From Streptomyces cucumeris (lineage in GTDB: Bacteria; Actinomycetota; Actinomycetes; Streptomycetales; Streptomycetaceae), in the NCBI RefSeq assembly GCF_024295805.1, contig NZ_JANCLX010000030.1:9380-73379 (forward strand): a stretch of 64,000 bases of DNA, given 5' to 3'. The stretch's first letter is position 1; every line of letters begins with the position of its first letter. Both the position numbers and the translations under genes were made by a program. Positions 63,978 through 64,000 of this stretch are shown piece after piece. Below the pieces are notes generated by a model. The model ran no database searches. It worked only from the letters and a program-made list of their open reading frames with translations, and was not told the DNA's origin.

Positions 63978-64000
63978 ATGGCCCAGAAGGGACCTGGTGC
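63978..64000 (+). CDS. start of a divergent gene, cut by the window edge
   Basis: An ATG preceded by GGGGAG opens a frame reading MAQKGPG up to the window edge. It is divergent from GH97 with a promoter-like sequence before it. A sugar-responsive LacI-type regulator would be a common neighbour, but seven residues cannot show this. Confidence 0.4.

Overview
The window looks like the chromosome of a Streptomyces or close relative. GC is high throughout, GTG and TTG starts are common, many TetR/WYL/AraC/XRE regulators sit beside the enzymes they probably control, and secreted glycosidases and a long exopolysaccharide cluster are present. No rRNA, tRNA, CRISPR array or intact insertion sequence was seen. 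Species cannot be read from the sequence.

Left part (1-19 kb): short accessory units. These are a TerC membrane protein; a GH1 beta-glucosidase divergent from a TetR regulator whose likely operator recurs upstream of a secreted metallo-dipeptidase-like enzyme; a second TetR gene facing a methyltransferase across a large palindrome; a decayed transposase; a HAD phosphatase; an unusual exonuclease-BRCT-BRCT-TerD fusion; a lower-GC polymorphic toxin and its probable immunity gene; and divergent regulator/enzyme pairs (WYL/VOC, GlxA-type AraC/saccharopine dehydrogenase-like reductase). Perfect hairpins mark several convergent gene ends.

19.2-22.9 kb: a compact set of five co-directional genes. 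It has a degenerate PTPS-like protein, a QueD/PTPS-type 6-carboxytetrahydropterin synthase, FolE GTP cyclohydrolase I, a guanine-deaminase-like CDA enzyme and a berberine-bridge-type oxidase with both covalent-flavin residues. It has the opening steps of deazapurine/pterin chemistry but no QueE, QueC or QueF here, so it is the best candidate for an undescribed small-molecule pathway.

23.7-51.2 kb: one 21-gene, single-strand surface/exopolysaccharide locus. Ten of its junctions are 4-base start/stop overlaps. From promoter end to distal end it encodes an initiating sugar-phosphate transferase, an AlgD-like nucleotide-sugar dehydrogenase, a GT4, two Wzz-type proteins with degenerate kinase domains, an AsnB amidotransferase, a bi-domain oxidoreductase, a heparinase II/III protein, a beta-helix lipoprotein, a Wzy-like polymerase, a second GT4, a CDP-sugar-like branched-sugar module (C-methyltransferase, cytidylyltransferase-like protein, PIG-L deacetylase, SDR, DUF4910 protein), a Wzx flippase, a GT2, a pyruvyltransferase, an RmlC-like epimerase and a class III aminotransferase. 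The product is probably a Wzx/Wzy-made polymer with amidated uronic acid and unusual deoxy/amino/pyruvylated sugars. A TTA codon at position 6 of the first gene and GC-rich tandem repeats upstream suggest developmental control.

Right part (51.8-64 kb): an SDR/XRE pair; an RlmA-type rRNA methyltransferase with a long, structured, peptide-coding leader; a secreted propeller-like protein; an HTH-nSTAND-WD40 giant; a long SMI1/KNR4 protein; and a secreted GH97 glycosidase, with the first codons of a probable divergent gene at the right edge.
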